Source: Tropicibacter oceani
Lineage (GTDB): Bacteria; Pseudomonadota; Alphaproteobacteria; Rhodobacterales; Rhodobacteraceae
Assembly: GCF_029958925.1 (NCBI RefSeq)
Contig: NZ_CP124616.1
Span: forward strand, 1,922,001 to 1,986,000
Reading direction: 5' to 3'
Length of the DNA: 64,000 nucleotides
How positions within the stretch are numbered: position 1 is the stretch's first letter; each line of letters begins with the position of its first letter. Both the position numbers and the translations under genes were made by a program. Under the pieces are notes generated by a model, which was not told the DNA's origin, did no database searches, and saw only the letters and a list, made by a program, of their open reading frames with translations. This document shows, piece by piece, positions 17,214-25,482 of this stretch.

Positions 17214-18908
17214 TCACCCCATCCACCGCATGACCGGGGCGGCGCTTTGCTCCAGCGGTTGCGTGATCACGTCGATCATGGTCGGCCCGTCATGCGCCAG
17301 CGCCTCGGCCATCACGCGGTCCAGGTCGGCGGGGTCCGAGACAGTCCAGGACTTGACGCCAAAGCCCTCGGCCACCTTGGCATTGTCGGTGCGGCCAAAG
17401 TCGACGTTGTAATAGCGCCCGCCCTTGTCGTCCTTCTGGCTGGCCTTGATCCAGCCGAAACTGGCGTTGGACAGCACGATGAAGGTCACCGGCACGTTAT
17501 AGCGCGCCGCGGTCTCCAACTCGCCGCAGCTGAACCCGAACGATCCGTCGCCCATCATCGCCACCACGGTTGCCTCGGGGCGCCCGAACCAGGCCCCGAT
17601 AGCGGCACCGATGGCATAGCCAAGCGCCCCGTGCGCGCGGTTGGTGATGTAATGCCGCCCGGCCTGCGGGCGGTGACCGTAGGCGTTGTAATAGGGGCAG
17701 GTGGTGCCGGGATCGCTGACCACGACCGAGTTTTCCGGCAGCAGCCGGTTTAGCGTGTCGATGATCCGCTCGGGGCGGATCGGGGTTTCGGTGCTGGCTG
17801 CAAGCTGGGCAAACCGTGCAAATTTGCGCGCCTTGATGTCCGCCACACGCGCCGCCCCGCCAAAGCCCGGATGCCCGTCCATCCCGTCCAGCACGGCATT
17901 CACCATGTCCAGCGACAACCGCAGATCGCCCACCACGCCGACCTCGGTCGGGTAGTTGGCACCGATGGTCATCGGGTCATTGTCGAAATGCACTACGCGG
18001 GTGCCGGGTTTCGGCGCGCTCCAACGCGAGGTGGTGGTTGATCCGGCCCGGCAGCCCATGAAGACGACAAGATCGGCCTCTTGCATCATTTCCCATGTCT
18101 CGTCCGTCCCGCCGTTCGATCCCACCACGCCCAGGCTTTGGCGATGATCGTCCGACAGTGACCCCTTGCCGGAAATCGAGGTGGCCACCGCGATGTCCAG
18201 CCGCTGCGCCAGCCGCGCCAGCCCGTCGCAGCCGCCCGCGATGATCACTCCGCCGCCGCAGACGATCAGCGGTTTTTTCGCCGAAAGGATCGCGTCAACC
18301 GCCGCCTTGACCTGCGCCGCCTCTGGCCCTGTCGGGTGCGCCGGGTAGCTGGCGAAACTGGCGTCCCCCCAAATGTCCGAAACCTCGACCGGATCGTACT
18401 GGATGTCATAGGGCAGCCCCAGATGCGCCGCCCCCGACCGCCCCGAGGTCATCGCCCGAAACGCCGCGCGCACCATGCGCGGGATATGCGCCGCCTGTTT
18501 GATCACGGTGTTGTACTTGGTCAGCGGGCGCATCAGCGCCTCTTGGTCGACCTCGGTCAGGGGGAATTTCCCGTAGGAGCCGACCGAAATATCGGTGGTG
18601 ATCGCCAGCACCGCATAGGAGCTTTCGTTGGCTTCGATCAGCCCCGGCAGGATATAGGTCGCGCCGCCCCCCGATGGCCCCTCGCAAACGCCCACACGGC
18701 CCGTCACACGGGCATAGCCATCGGCCATGTAGGCGGCGCAGCGTTCATCGCGGGTCAGCACATGGGTGATACCGTGATCCAGCTGCAGCATGGCGTCATA
18801 AAACGGCAGGGTGGTGTCGCCGCACAGGCCAAAGATATGCGTCACGCCCTGCGCCTCGAGCATGCGGACCATCGCCTCGGCGCCGTTCATCTGATTGCTG
18901 TCCGTCAT
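17214..18908 (-). CDS. Thiamine-diphosphate-dependent enzyme (acetolactate synthase-like)
   Basis: This 564-residue protein has the three-domain layout of the POX/AHAS family. The N-terminal Pyr domain (residues 1-175) carries the conserved Glu in LTRDERCAAYMADGYAR, the central domain spans about 190-330, and the C-terminal PP domain has the cofactor motif GDGSFGFSCGELETA ending in NAS. There is no FAD-specific signature that would mark a true acetolactate synthase, and no small regulatory subunit is adjacent. Decarboxylase or carboligase action on a 2-oxo acid is therefore likely, with unknown substrate. It is divergent from an Asp/Glu-racemase-like gene with 75 bp between them. Confidence 0.85.
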   Translation of the reverse strand: MTDSNQMNGAEAMVRMLEAQGVTHIFGLCGDTTLPFYDAMLQLDHGITHVLTRDERCAAYMADGYARVTGRVGVCEGPSGGGATYILPGLIEANESSYAVLAITTDISVGSYGKFPLTEVDQEALMRPLTKYNTVIKQAAHIPRMVRAAFRAMTSGRSGAAHLGLPYDIQYDPVEVSDIWGDASFASYPAHPTGPEAAQVKAAVDAILSAKKPLIVCGGGVIIAGGCDGLARLAQRLDIAVATSISGKGSLSDDHRQSLGVVGSNGGTDETWEMMQEADLVVFMGCRAGSTTTSRWSAPKPGTRVVHFDNDPMTIGANYPTEVGVVGDLRLSLDMVNAVLDGMDGHPGFGGAARVADIKARKFARFAQLAASTETPIRPERIIDTLNRLLPENSVVVSDPGTTCPYYNAYGHRPQAGRHYITNRAHGALGYAIGAAIGAWFGRPEATVVAMMGDGSFGFSCGELETAARYNVPVTFIVLSNASFGWIKASQKDDKGGRYYNVDFGRTDNAKVAEGFGVKSWTVSDPADLDRVMAEALAHDGPTMIDVITQPLEQSAAPVMRWMG

Positions 18909-18983
18909 CTTTACCCCCTATGCGCGCAGCGCCTTCGCAGGCACAGTGCGGGGGAATGGCGCCACATTGCAAGAGAGGTTGGC

Positions 18984-19709
18984 ATGGGCAACGAAGGCAG
19001 GATCGCGCGCGGCGGCAAATCGATCTACGGCGCGGCGGTGGGCATTTTGATGCTGGACGCCCGGTTCCCGCGCATTCCCGGCGATATGGGCAATGCGGGA
19101 ACATGGGATTTCCCGGTGCTTTACCGCGTGGTGCGCGATGCCTCGCCCGACCGGGTGGTGCGGGGCGGGGCGCAGGGGATGTTGCCCGCCTTCATCGACG
19201 CGGCGCACGATCTGGTGGCGGACGGGGTGGACGGGGTCACCACGAACTGCGGGTTCCTGTCGCTGTTCCAGGATGAACTGTCCAAGGCGCTGCCGGTTCC
19301 TGTCGTGACTTCGTCCCTGTGTCAGGTCGACATGGTCAACCGGCTGTTGCCGCATGGCAAACGGGCGGGAGTGCTGACGATCTCCGCCTCGACCCTGACG
19401 CCGGCGCATCTGGCGGGCGCGCGGGTGCCCGAAGGCACGCCCATCGGCACAACCGAGGGCGGGCGCGAATTCACCCGCGCGATTCTGGGCAATGAATATC
19501 AGTTGAACGTCGATCTGGCGCGTCAGGACAATGTCGATGCGGCCAGGGCGCTGCAAAAGGCGCATCCCGATCTGGGGGCTTTCGTGCTGGAATGCACCAA
19601 CATGTGCCCCTATGCGGCGGATATCACGGCAGCCACCGGGCTGCCGTGTTTTTCGATGGTCAGTCTTGTCAGCTGGTTCCAGTCCGGGCTGATGCCGCGG
19701 GCCTACTGA
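18984..19709 (+). CDS. Asp/Glu racemase superfamily protein
   Basis: This 241-residue protein of the aspartate/glutamate/hydantoin racemase fold has two candidate catalytic cysteines, in TTNCGFLS and in VLECTNMCPY, at positions expected for the two-base racemase mechanism. The start at 18984 has the ribosome site AAGAGAGG 7 bases upstream; the open frame continues upstream antisense to the neighbouring gene but has no support there. Related proteins include maleate isomerases and arylmalonate decarboxylases, so racemisation is not certain. It is divergent from the TPP-dependent enzyme and convergent with metF, ending 6 bp from it. Confidence 0.82.
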   Translation: MGNEGRIARGGKSIYGAAVGILMLDARFPRIPGDMGNAGTWDFPVLYRVVRDASPDRVVRGGAQGMLPAFIDAAHDLVADGVDGVTTNCGFLSLFQDELSKALPVPVVTSSLCQVDMVNRLLPHGKRAGVLTISASTLTPAHLAGARVPEGTPIGTTEGGREFTRAILGNEYQLNVDLARQDNVDAARALQKAHPDLGAFVLECTNMCPYAADITAATGLPCFSMVSLVSWFQSGLMPRAY

Positions 19710-19715
19710 CGGGCC

Positions 19716-20582
19716 TCAGGCCACATGCTCCAGCTTGACCGCGGGCGTGACGCCCAGGGCAAAGCAGACATCGCGGGTCAGTTCCGGGCGGTTCAGCGTG
19801 TAGAAATGCAGGCTGTCCACGCCGCCTTCGATCAGATCGCTGCACAGCTCGGTGCAGATGGCGGTGGCCAGCAGGTCCTCGCGGCCATCACGCTGCGCCT
19901 TGTCAAAGGCGTCGTCGACCCAGGCGGGGATGTGGGTGCCGCAGTTCTGGGCAAAGCGGCGCGCGCCGGTCCAGTTTTCGATCGGCAGGATGCCGGGAAT
20001 GATGGGCGCGTCGATCCCGGCCTTTACGCAGGCATCGCGGAACCGGAAAAAGGTTTCGGCCTCGAAAAAGAACTGGGTCAGCGCCTCGGTTGCGCCGGCG
20101 TCGATCTTGCGCTTGAGCCAGTCGATATCGGCCTGCTGGCTGGAGGCTTCGGGGTGGCGGTCAGGATAGGCGCCGACGCGGATGGTGAAATCACCGGTCT
20201 CGGCCAGCGCCTCGATCAGTTCGACAGAATTGGCAAAACCGTCCTTGTGCGCCTCGAAACCCGTCGATCCCTTGGGCGGATCGCCGCGCAGCGCGACGAT
20301 GTCGGTGACACCGGCAGCGGCGAAATCGCGAGCAATCCCAAGGGTTTCTTCGCGGGTGGCGTTGACGCAGGTCAGATGCGCGGCGGTGCGCAGGCCCGAA
20401 TGCTTGTGCAGGGCGGCAACCGCGTCGCGGGTCAGATCACGGGTGGTGCCACCGGCGCCATAGGTGACGGAAACAAAGCGCGGGTCCAGCGGCGACAGAA
20501 CCTGAACCGTGTCCCACAGGCGAAAGGTTGCCTCGATGTTGCGGGGCGGGAAGAACTCAAAGGAAACTTCGGGACGGATCAT
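19716..20582 (-). CDS. metF: 5,10-methylenetetrahydrofolate reductase
   Basis: This 288-residue FAD-dependent enzyme makes 5-methyltetrahydrofolate for methionine synthesis. The TIM-barrel signatures are visible: the N-terminal SFEFFPPR with the catalytic Glu, SVTYGAGG, AHLTCV, ALRGDPP and the FAD-site region IGAYPDRHPEA-like (here VGAYPDRHPEASS). The length is normal for bacterial MetF. The start at 20582 (MIRPEVSFEFFPP) fits family N-termini, with GAGG upstream. It is divergent from a metR-like regulator across about 80-90 bp that contains inverted repeats. Confidence 0.96.
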   Translation of the reverse strand: MIRPEVSFEFFPPRNIEATFRLWDTVQVLSPLDPRFVSVTYGAGGTTRDLTRDAVAALHKHSGLRTAAHLTCVNATREETLGIARDFAAAGVTDIVALRGDPPKGSTGFEAHKDGFANSVELIEALAETGDFTIRVGAYPDRHPEASSQQADIDWLKRKIDAGATEALTQFFFEAETFFRFRDACVKAGIDAPIIPGILPIENWTGARRFAQNCGTHIPAWVDDAFDKAQRDGREDLLATAICTELCSDLIEGGVDSLHFYTLNRPELTRDVCFALGVTPAVKLEHVA

Positions 20583-20630
20583 TTTGCTGTACCTCGTTAG
20601 CGTTGTCCCCTTGTTGCACATCCCGTAATG

Positions 20631-20665
20631 TGAGACAAATTCATAAATCTCATCATCTTTATGAG
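20631..20665. promoter_or_regulatory. Candidate MetR operators between metF and metR
   Basis: TGAGACAAATTCA (20631-20643) matches the MetR consensus TGAA-N5-TTCA with one mismatch. An overlapping inverted repeat TCATAAA-N10-TTTATGA spans 20641-20664. Both lie between the divergent metF and metR genes. The second overlaps the first possible metR ATG at 20661, which favours the ATG at 20673 as the real start. Confidence 0.55.
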
Positions 20666-21578
20666 CTTGACCATGCATATCGAATTTCGCCACCTGCGCA
20701 CGATCAAGGCCATCCACGACTGTGGCGGGCTGGCCAAGGCCGCCGATCAACTGAACATCACGCAATCGGCCTTGTCCCACCAGATCAAGGGGTTGGAGGA
20801 TCAGGCCGGGATCGAGCTGTTCATCCGCCGCTCCAAACCCATGCGTCTGTCTGCTGCCGGAATGCGCCTGCTGCGGCTGGCCGAACAGGTCCTGCCGCAG
20901 GTCGAAGCCCTGCAAGAAGAGTTCATGGGGCTGCGCAGCGGCAAATCGGGTCGGCTGCATATCGCCATCGAATGCCACGCCTGTTTCGAATGGCTGTTCC
21001 CGGTGCTCGAAGCCTTTCGCAAATCCTGGCCCGACGTCGATGTCGACATTCGCCCCGGCCTGGCCTTTGACGCGCTGCCCGCGCTGATGAAGGAAGACGT
21101 GGACGTGGTGATTTCCTCTGACCCCGAGGATCTGGCCGGCGTCACCTTCAGCCCGCTGTTCGACTACAGCCCGGTCTTTGTTGCGGCCTCGTCGCATCCC
21201 TTGGCCGAAAAACCCTATATCGATGCCGAGGATTTTCGCGGTCAGACGCTGATCACCTATCCGGTGGACCGCTCGCGGCTGGATATCTTCAACCAGCTTC
21301 TGACCCCGGCCAAGGTCGAACCGGCCGCGATCCGGCAGGTTGAACTGACGGCGGTGATCCTGCTGCTCGTCGCCTCGAACCGCGGGGTTTCCGTGCTGCC
21401 CGACTGGGTCGTGCGCGAGGTGAAATACAGCTCAGACTATATCACCCGGCCGCTGACCAAGGATGGCCTGACCCGCCGCCTTTACGCCGCCACGCGAACC
21501 GAAGACCTGGAAAAACCCTATATGCAGGACCTCATCCGCCTTGCCGGGCAAGAGGCGCGGCGCCTGCAAAACGCCTAG
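20661..21578 (+). CDS. metR: LysR-family regulator of methionine metabolism (MetR-like)
   Basis: This is a LysR protein of 305 residues from 20661 or 301 from 20673 (MHIEFRHLRTIKAI, which aligns better with MetR N-termini). The helix-turn-helix is LAKAADQLNITQSALSHQIKGLE. The effector domain contains IAIECHACFEWLFPVLEAF and LLVASNRGVSVLPDWVV, both very like MetR, whose co-regulator is homocysteine. The divergent metF gene is a classical MetR target, which supports the assignment. Its TAG stop shares a CTAG with the convergent small gene that follows. Confidence 0.9.
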   Translation: MSLTMHIEFRHLRTIKAIHDCGGLAKAADQLNITQSALSHQIKGLEDQAGIELFIRRSKPMRLSAAGMRLLRLAEQVLPQVEALQEEFMGLRSGKSGRLHIAIECHACFEWLFPVLEAFRKSWPDVDVDIRPGLAFDALPALMKEDVDVVISSDPEDLAGVTFSPLFDYSPVFVAASSHPLAEKPYIDAEDFRGQTLITYPVDRSRLDIFNQLLTPAKVEPAAIRQVELTAVILLLVASNRGVSVLPDWVVREVKYSSDYITRPLTKDGLTRRLYAATRTEDLEKPYMQDLIRLAGQEARRLQNA

Positions 21579-21886
21579 GAACAGGCCGCAGTGGCCTGCG
21601 TGCGCGCCAGGTCCCAACGGTCCGCATAGCTCCAGCCCAGGGCGCGTTCGTTGGTTTCGGCCAGGATCTGGCTGGCCTTTTGCGAAAAGCAGGCGCAATC
21701 GACGCCCGGCAACTGGGCGCGGCAGTGGCCATAGCCGCCGTCACTGCCAAAACCGGACAATTCCGGGCTTTCCTTGATCTCCCGGGGCGTTTCCCAAGAG
21801 GTCAGCGGCGCAACCCGGCTGACCCCCGCAACAAAAAGCGAGCCACCGAACAGAACGGCAAGGGCAATGGTCAATTCACTGGTCAT
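21575..21886 (-). CDS. Small hypothetical protein with N-terminal membrane segment
   Basis: This 103-residue protein starts MTSELTIALAVLFGGSLFVAGVSR, a single hydrophobic segment that is either an uncleaved anchor or a signal peptide. A short polar domain with Cys residues (GHCRAQLPGVDCACFSQKA, and a C-terminal ATAACS) follows. The start at 21886 has GGAGG 7 bases upstream and is preferred over an earlier in-frame codon at 21901. It is not recognised beyond that. It is convergent with metR and overlaps it by the CTAG stops. The cysteines suggest a periplasmic or envelope role, which is inference only. Confidence 0.6.
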   Translation of the reverse strand: MTSELTIALAVLFGGSLFVAGVSRVAPLTSWETPREIKESPELSGFGSDGGYGHCRAQLPGVDCACFSQKASQILAETNERALGWSYADRWDLARTQATAACS

Positions 21887-21984
21887 CCCGACCTCCTGCA
21901 TTGCACGAGATCACTGTATCGCGCCGCACCCGCCGCGCGAAGGATTTAGCCCCTTGGATTTGAATCGAAAGCGACCAAAACGGG

Positions 21985-22007
21985 GCGCGGGCCGCGATTG
22001 GCGGCCC
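21985..22007 (-). terminator. Likely terminator of the cold-shock gene
   Basis: A perfect seven-base-pair stem GGGCCGC-GATTG-GCGGCCC (21989-22007) lies about 35 bases after the csp stop. On the minus strand it is followed by GCGCCCCGTTTTGG, a weak T-run. Confidence 0.5.
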
Positions 22008-22041
22008 GGACCGGTCTTGCCTTGCAGCGCCGGCAGGCGCG

Positions 22042-22248
22042 TCAGATCGGCTTGATATCCGAGGCCATTTCCCGGCCATCGCGGCCTTCGCGCAGCTCGT
22101 AGCGCACCTTTTGATTGTCGGCGAGGCCGGTCAACCCGGACCGCTCGACCGCAGAAATATGTACAAAAACGTCCTTGCCGCCCTCATCGGGTGCGATAAA
22201 GCCGTAACCTTTGGTGGTGTTGAACCATTTCACGGTGCCGTTCGGCAT
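22042..22248 (-). CDS. Cold-shock domain protein
   Basis: This 68-residue single-domain RNA chaperone of the CspA family has RNP1 (KGYGFI, residues 13-18) and RNP2 (VFVHI, residues 27-31) intact and the usual aromatic surface residues W8 and F9. The N-terminal MPNGTVKWFN is typical of alphaproteobacterial Csps. It acts in the cytoplasm by melting RNA structure. The upstream region has complementary segments that could give a structured leader, as known for some csp mRNAs. The ribosome site is AAGGAG, 9 bases from the ATG. Confidence 0.95.
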   Translation of the reverse strand: MPNGTVKWFNTTKGYGFIAPDEGGKDVFVHISAVERSGLTGLADNQKVRYELREGRDGREMASDIKPI

Positions 22249-22271
22249 AGTTCCCGTGCTCCTTTCCCAGT

Positions 22272-22342
22272 CCTGTTCAATTCCGGCGGCCCAGCAGGGT
22301 GCAAGGCCACCCTGTCACATTCGCCTTTCAGGAAAGAACAGG
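22272..22342 (-). promoter_or_regulatory. Foldable 5' leader upstream of the cold-shock gene
   Basis: An outer inverted repeat CCTGTTC (22272-22278) / GAACAGG (22336-22342) encloses an inner perfect hairpin CAGGGTG-CAAGGC-CACCCTG (22295-22314). If transcription starts beyond 22342 on the minus strand, the csp mRNA would carry this structure upstream of its ribosome site. The start of transcription is not known. Confidence 0.4.
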
Positions 22343-22484
22343 CCGTTTGGCACCGCACCGTTCCGTGACTGATCGTCGAAGGTCACGATCTTCAGATTTG
22401 CAGCAGATTTGTAAAAATCAAGCAAAACTGGCTCGTATTTCAAGCTTTCGGCCACTATGTGAACGCAAATGAAAGGAAAACAGC

Positions 22485-22802
22485 ATGATCCTTTACGGCC
22501 TCAAGACCTGTGACACCTGCCGCAAGGCCCGCCGCGCGCTGCCCGATGCGCAGTTCGTCGATGTGCGCGATGATGGCGTGCCCGCCGCGGTTCTGGCCGA
22601 TGCGCTGGCGCAGTTCGGGCAGGCGCTGGTCAACACCCGTTCGACCACCTGGCGGTCCCTGGACGAGGCCGAGCGCACTCTATCGCCCGCGCAATTGCTG
22701 GCGGATCACCCGACGCTGATGAAACGCCCCCTGGTCGTCGATGGCGACCGGATGGTTCTGGGCTGGGACAAGGCCGCGCAAAGCGCGCTGGGGGTCGCCT
22801 GA
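22485..22802 (+). CDS. ArsC/Spx-family (arsenate reductase-like) protein
   Basis: This 105-residue thioredoxin-fold protein of the ArsC family has the N-terminal motif YGLKTCDTCRKA with Cys9 and Cys12 and the C-terminal RPLVVDGDRMVLGW segment. Real ArsC enzymes of the YffB type use the first Cys. This short form is close to YffB-like proteins, whose substrate is uncertain and may be glutathione-linked. The ribosome site AAAGGAAAA precedes the ATG. The next gene overlaps its stop by one base (TGATG), so they form a two-gene operon. Confidence 0.85.
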   Translation: MILYGLKTCDTCRKARRALPDAQFVDVRDDGVPAAVLADALAQFGQALVNTRSTTWRSLDEAERTLSPAQLLADHPTLMKRPLVVDGDRMVLGWDKAAQSALGVA

Positions 22803-23170
22803 TGCGCAACGCGGCACTGACACTGGGCATCATCGCGGGCGTTTTCGCCATGGTCATCGGCTTTTTCGGCTTTGGCTATACGGAACTGGCCCGCAGCTAT
22901 GACGGGGTCGAACAGACCTTTGGCATGTTCGACAACCCGGACCTGGTGCGCGTCGTCTCTTTGCTGTCCCCCATGCTGGCGATCGCGGGCGGTGCGATGG
23001 CAAAGGCGCGGGCGCTTTGGGGCGGGATCTTGTTGCTGGTCTCGGCGGCGGGAATGTACCTGGCCTTCGGGTTCAACGTCTTTACCATGTTCCCGATCGC
23101 CTTCGCCGGCCTTGGCGGTGTGCTGGCCCTGGCCGCCGGCAAACCCGACGAACCAAAGGCGCATTTCTAG
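22802..23170 (+). CDS. Small integral membrane protein, uncharacterised
   Basis: This 122-residue protein has three to four hydrophobic segments (about residues 6-28, 52-66, 70-90 and 94-112) and a short polar tail ending KPDEPKAHF. It resembles the general layout of DUF4064-type membrane proteins, but no diagnostic motif is seen. It is coupled to the ArsC-like gene by a one-base overlap. It is convergent with the doxX gene and shares a CTAG stop overlap with it. Confidence 0.7.
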   Translation: MRNAALTLGIIAGVFAMVIGFFGFGYTELARSYDGVEQTFGMFDNPDLVRVVSLLSPMLAIAGGAMAKARALWGGILLLVSAAGMYLAFGFNVFTMFPIAFAGLGGVLALAAGKPDEPKAHF

Positions 23171-23733
23171 GCGGCCTTGGCGCCCATCCGGACCGCCAGC
23201 AACCGATCGACAGACAGCGCCCCGGCGCCCTTGACCACCAGCGTGATCAGCAGCAGCACCCAGAACGCCCGCTGATCCAGGATCAGGCTGTCGGAGGCGC
23301 GGTCGAACCATGCACCCAGTGTGCCCGGGTGACCAATCCCGCCATGGCCGTAAAGGTCGGTCAGGCTCTGCACCACGACAAAGCCGATCATCCCCAGCGC
23401 CGCCAGCCGGGTGAACAGCCCGATCACGATCATCAGCGGCAACAGGAATTCCGCCCAGGTCCCGGCCACAACCACCAGCCAGTGAAACACCGACAGCTGC
23501 GAGACGTCGTAGGTCACCGCCTCCATCGCCTTGGGAAAGATCTGCGCATAGGCTCCGGTCGACGGCCGCAAAAAGCCCAGCAGACCATCGCCCAGCTTGG
23601 TCATCCCCGAGGCCCAGAAATAGCCCAGCAAGGTCGCCGCAAAGACAAAGCGCGCCAACAGCGGCAGCAGCCCGCTGCCCAGACGTTCAATGGCGGCAAA
23701 AACGCGGCCGTGCAGGGTGATGATCCGGTCCAT
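23167..23733 (-). CDS. DoxX-family membrane protein of the bufferin operon
   Basis: This 188-residue protein has four hydrophobic segments in the DoxX/SURF4-like arrangement, with the family-type LLGYFWASGMTKLGDGLLGF near residue 35 and GTWAEFLLPLMIVIGLFTRLAALGM near residue 90. DoxX proteins are frequent partners of DUF692/DUF2063/DUF2282 genes in bufferin operons, where the protein is thought to help in membrane-associated handling of the product. It is the last gene of bufA-bufB-bufC-doxX and starts 12 bp after bufC ends. Its exact role here is inferred from context. Confidence 0.88.
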   Translation of the reverse strand: MDRIITLHGRVFAAIERLGSGLLPLLARFVFAATLLGYFWASGMTKLGDGLLGFLRPSTGAYAQIFPKAMEAVTYDVSQLSVFHWLVVVAGTWAEFLLPLMIVIGLFTRLAALGMIGFVVVQSLTDLYGHGGIGHPGTLGAWFDRASDSLILDQRAFWVLLLITLVVKGAGALSVDRLLAVRMGAKAA

Positions 23734-23745
23734 GGCGATGGCTCC

Positions 23746-24576
23746 TCAGTGATGTGTTTCGATGTCGCTCAGCGCGCCCGCGCGCAGCAGCAGGCCCAGC
23801 GTCGCGCCCAGGTCAAACTCCGCGCCCGCCGCGGCAAGCGCGTCGCCGAACGGCTGCCCCTCCAGCAAGGCCTGCACGAAAGCGCCGCCCCCGGCGGGCA
23901 GGGCATGGGGGGCCGGGTCAAACCCGGGCCGCGTGATCAGAACATCCTCGGCGCGCGCCTGCGGTTTGGGGCTGCCCGGGGACATGGTGTAGCGATAGAC
24001 CGACAACACCGGCCAGGCCGAGCGCAGCAACTGCACCGAAGGGGCCAGCACCAGTCGCGCCCGATCCAATGCCTCGTCAGGAAGACCCTGCAGCCGCGCC
24101 GGGTCCAGCGCCGGGGCATCCGCCGCGTGATAGCTTTGCCGCAACAGCAACTCCAACCGGGCCACATCCGGCAGATAGCCAAGCCCCTTGAGGGGCTCGA
24201 GCCCGGCCAGGAACTCGGCAAACCCGGCGCCATAGTGCATCATCAACGGGGACCGGGGCGGCGCCGCCCGCAGGAACATCCCCGCCGCCTTGGCAAAATT
24301 CTCGGGGCCGATCAGCCGCGCCACCGCCGGAAACCCGGCCTCCAACGCTTCGCGCAGCGACACCGCCACATTGTTGCGATAGACCGCATAGCGCCGCCCG
24401 GCCGCGCGTCCCGCGCCATCCAGCAGCCCCTCGGGCACCGGTGCGGACCCATCCAGAAGGCCCGCACGAAACGCGGCCTCGACCAGGCTCAGGGCTTCTT
24501 TGTGCTGCAAATATCCCGGGGGGGCCGCGTCAGCGGCGGGGGCAGAGCCCCCCTTGCCGGCGTCAGACAGGCTCAT
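23746..24576 (-). CDS. bufC: Bufferin maturation partner, DUF2063 (BufC/MbnC-like)
   Basis: This 276-residue protein pairs with the DUF692 enzyme and is thought to present the precursor peptide for cysteine modification. The DUF2063 features are visible from about residue 33 ([40 protein letters not shown]). The start ATG overlaps the bufB stop by four bases (ATGA). Residues about 8-29 ([22 protein letters not shown]) are encoded by a copy of the intergenic GC-hairpin repeat, so the N-terminus is unusual. A true start after the repeat, at no obvious ATG, cannot be excluded. Confidence 0.85.
   Translation of the reverse strand: MSLSDAGKGGSAPAADAAPPGYLQHKEALSLVEAAFRAGLLDGSAPVPEGLLDGAGRAAGRRYAVYRNNVAVSLREALEAGFPAVARLIGPENFAKAAGMFLRAAPPRSPLMMHYGAGFAEFLAGLEPLKGLGYLPDVARLELLLRQSYHAADAPALDPARLQGLPDEALDRARLVLAPSVQLLRSAWPVLSVYRYTMSPGSPKPQARAEDVLITRPGFDPAPHALPAGGGAFVQALLEGQPFGDALAAAGAEFDLGATLGLLLRAGALSDIETHH
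24495..24552 (+). repeat. Modular GC-hairpin repeat, copy 3, inside the bufC reading frame
   Basis: CTTCTTTGTGCTGCAAATATCCCGGGGGGG is followed by an inner GCCGC-GTCA-GCGGC hairpin and GGGGGC-AGA-GCCCCC (24538-24552). All three modules of the family are present. Unlike the other copies it lies within an open reading frame (the bufC N-terminus, antisense to the repeat orientation). Confidence 0.75.
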
Positions 24577-25421
24577 GCCATCACCCGCGCCAGCGCCGCC
24601 TCGGCCCGTCGCGCCTCGTCCCTCAAAACCGGCCAGTCCGGCACATCGGTATCCCATTCGACCAAGACGGGCTTGGGTCCGCAGCGGTCCAGAGTGTAAT
24701 CCAGCAGGGTCCAGACCGGATCGGCCACGGCGCGCCCGTGGCTGTCGATCAGCAAGGGCGCGCCATGATCGGCCTCGTCCTCGTCATGACCGCCCAGATG
24801 CACTTCGCCGACGGCCTCCAGGTCAAAGGCGTCAATATAGCCTTGGGGCGAAAATCCAAGGTTCACGGCGGATACAAAGACGTTGTTCACGTCCAGCAGC
24901 AGCCCGCAGCCGGTCCGCCGCACGATTTCGCGCAGGAATGCCGGCTCTTCCCAGCTGCTTTCGGCAAAGGCCAGGTAAGACGACGGGTTCTCAAGCAGCA
25001 TCTGGCGGCCCAGGGCCTCTTGCACTTCGTCGATATGGTCACAGACCCGCGCCAGCGTCACATCCGTATAGGGCAGCGGCAGCAGGTCGTTGTAGAAATG
25101 GCTGTCATGGGTCGACCAGGCCAGGTGCTCGGAAAAGCTGGCCGGGTTCAGCCAGCCGACCAGGTGTTTCAGCCGGGCAAGGTGGTCCGGATCAAGACGG
25201 CGCGCGCCGCCGATCGACAGGCCGACGCCGTGCACGGAAATGGGAAAGCGTTCGGACAAGGCGCGCAGCTGCGCCAGGGGGCGGCCACCGTCGCCCATGT
25301 AATTCTCGGCATGGACCTCCAGCCAGCCGACCGGGGCGGCCTGGTCCATGATCTGCGCATAGTGCTGCGGTTTATAGCCGACGCCGGGCAGGGGGGGCAG
25401 GGTCTGGGATTGGTCGAACAT
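24573..25421 (-). CDS. bufB: Bufferin-modifying iron enzyme, DUF692 (BufB/MbnB-like)
   Basis: This 282-residue TIM-barrel protein of the DUF692 family, which includes MbnB of methanobactin synthesis, uses two or three irons to oxidise Cys residues of the precursor. Likely metal-ligand segments are [40 protein letters not shown] and the C-terminal LVEWDTDVP. The start at 25421 ([18 protein letters not shown]) matches family N-termini. It lies between bufA, after a strong intercistronic hairpin, and bufC, with a four-base overlap. Established work on bufferins links this pair to thiooxazole formation and copper binding. Confidence 0.93.
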   Translation of the reverse strand: MFDQSQTLPPLPGVGYKPQHYAQIMDQAAPVGWLEVHAENYMGDGGRPLAQLRALSERFPISVHGVGLSIGGARRLDPDHLARLKHLVGWLNPASFSEHLAWSTHDSHFYNDLLPLPYTDVTLARVCDHIDEVQEALGRQMLLENPSSYLAFAESSWEEPAFLREIVRRTGCGLLLDVNNVFVSAVNLGFSPQGYIDAFDLEAVGEVHLGGHDEDEADHGAPLLIDSHGRAVADPVWTLLDYTLDRCGPKPVLVEWDTDVPDWPVLRDEARRAEAALARVMA

Positions 25422-25447
25422 GGCGGCCTCGTGGTACAATGCAAGGT

Positions 25448-25471
25448 GGGGCGGGGGTGATCCCCCGCCCC
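25448..25471 (-). other. Perfect 10-bp GC hairpin between bufA and bufB
   Basis: GGGGCGGGGG-TGAT-CCCCCGCCCC forms an all-GC stem with a four-base loop, directly between the bufA stop and the bufB start. There is no T-run on the minus strand, so it probably stabilises the bufA message or thins transcription into bufBC, giving an excess of precursor peptide over enzyme. Confidence 0.7.
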
Positions 25472-25482
25472 GGGTCTTCGAC

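Noticed and set aside
19716-21197. metF as a fusion with an N-terminal 205-residue extension
   Set aside because: The extension is antisense to metR and crosses the divergent promoter region; MetF proteins begin at SFEFFPP.
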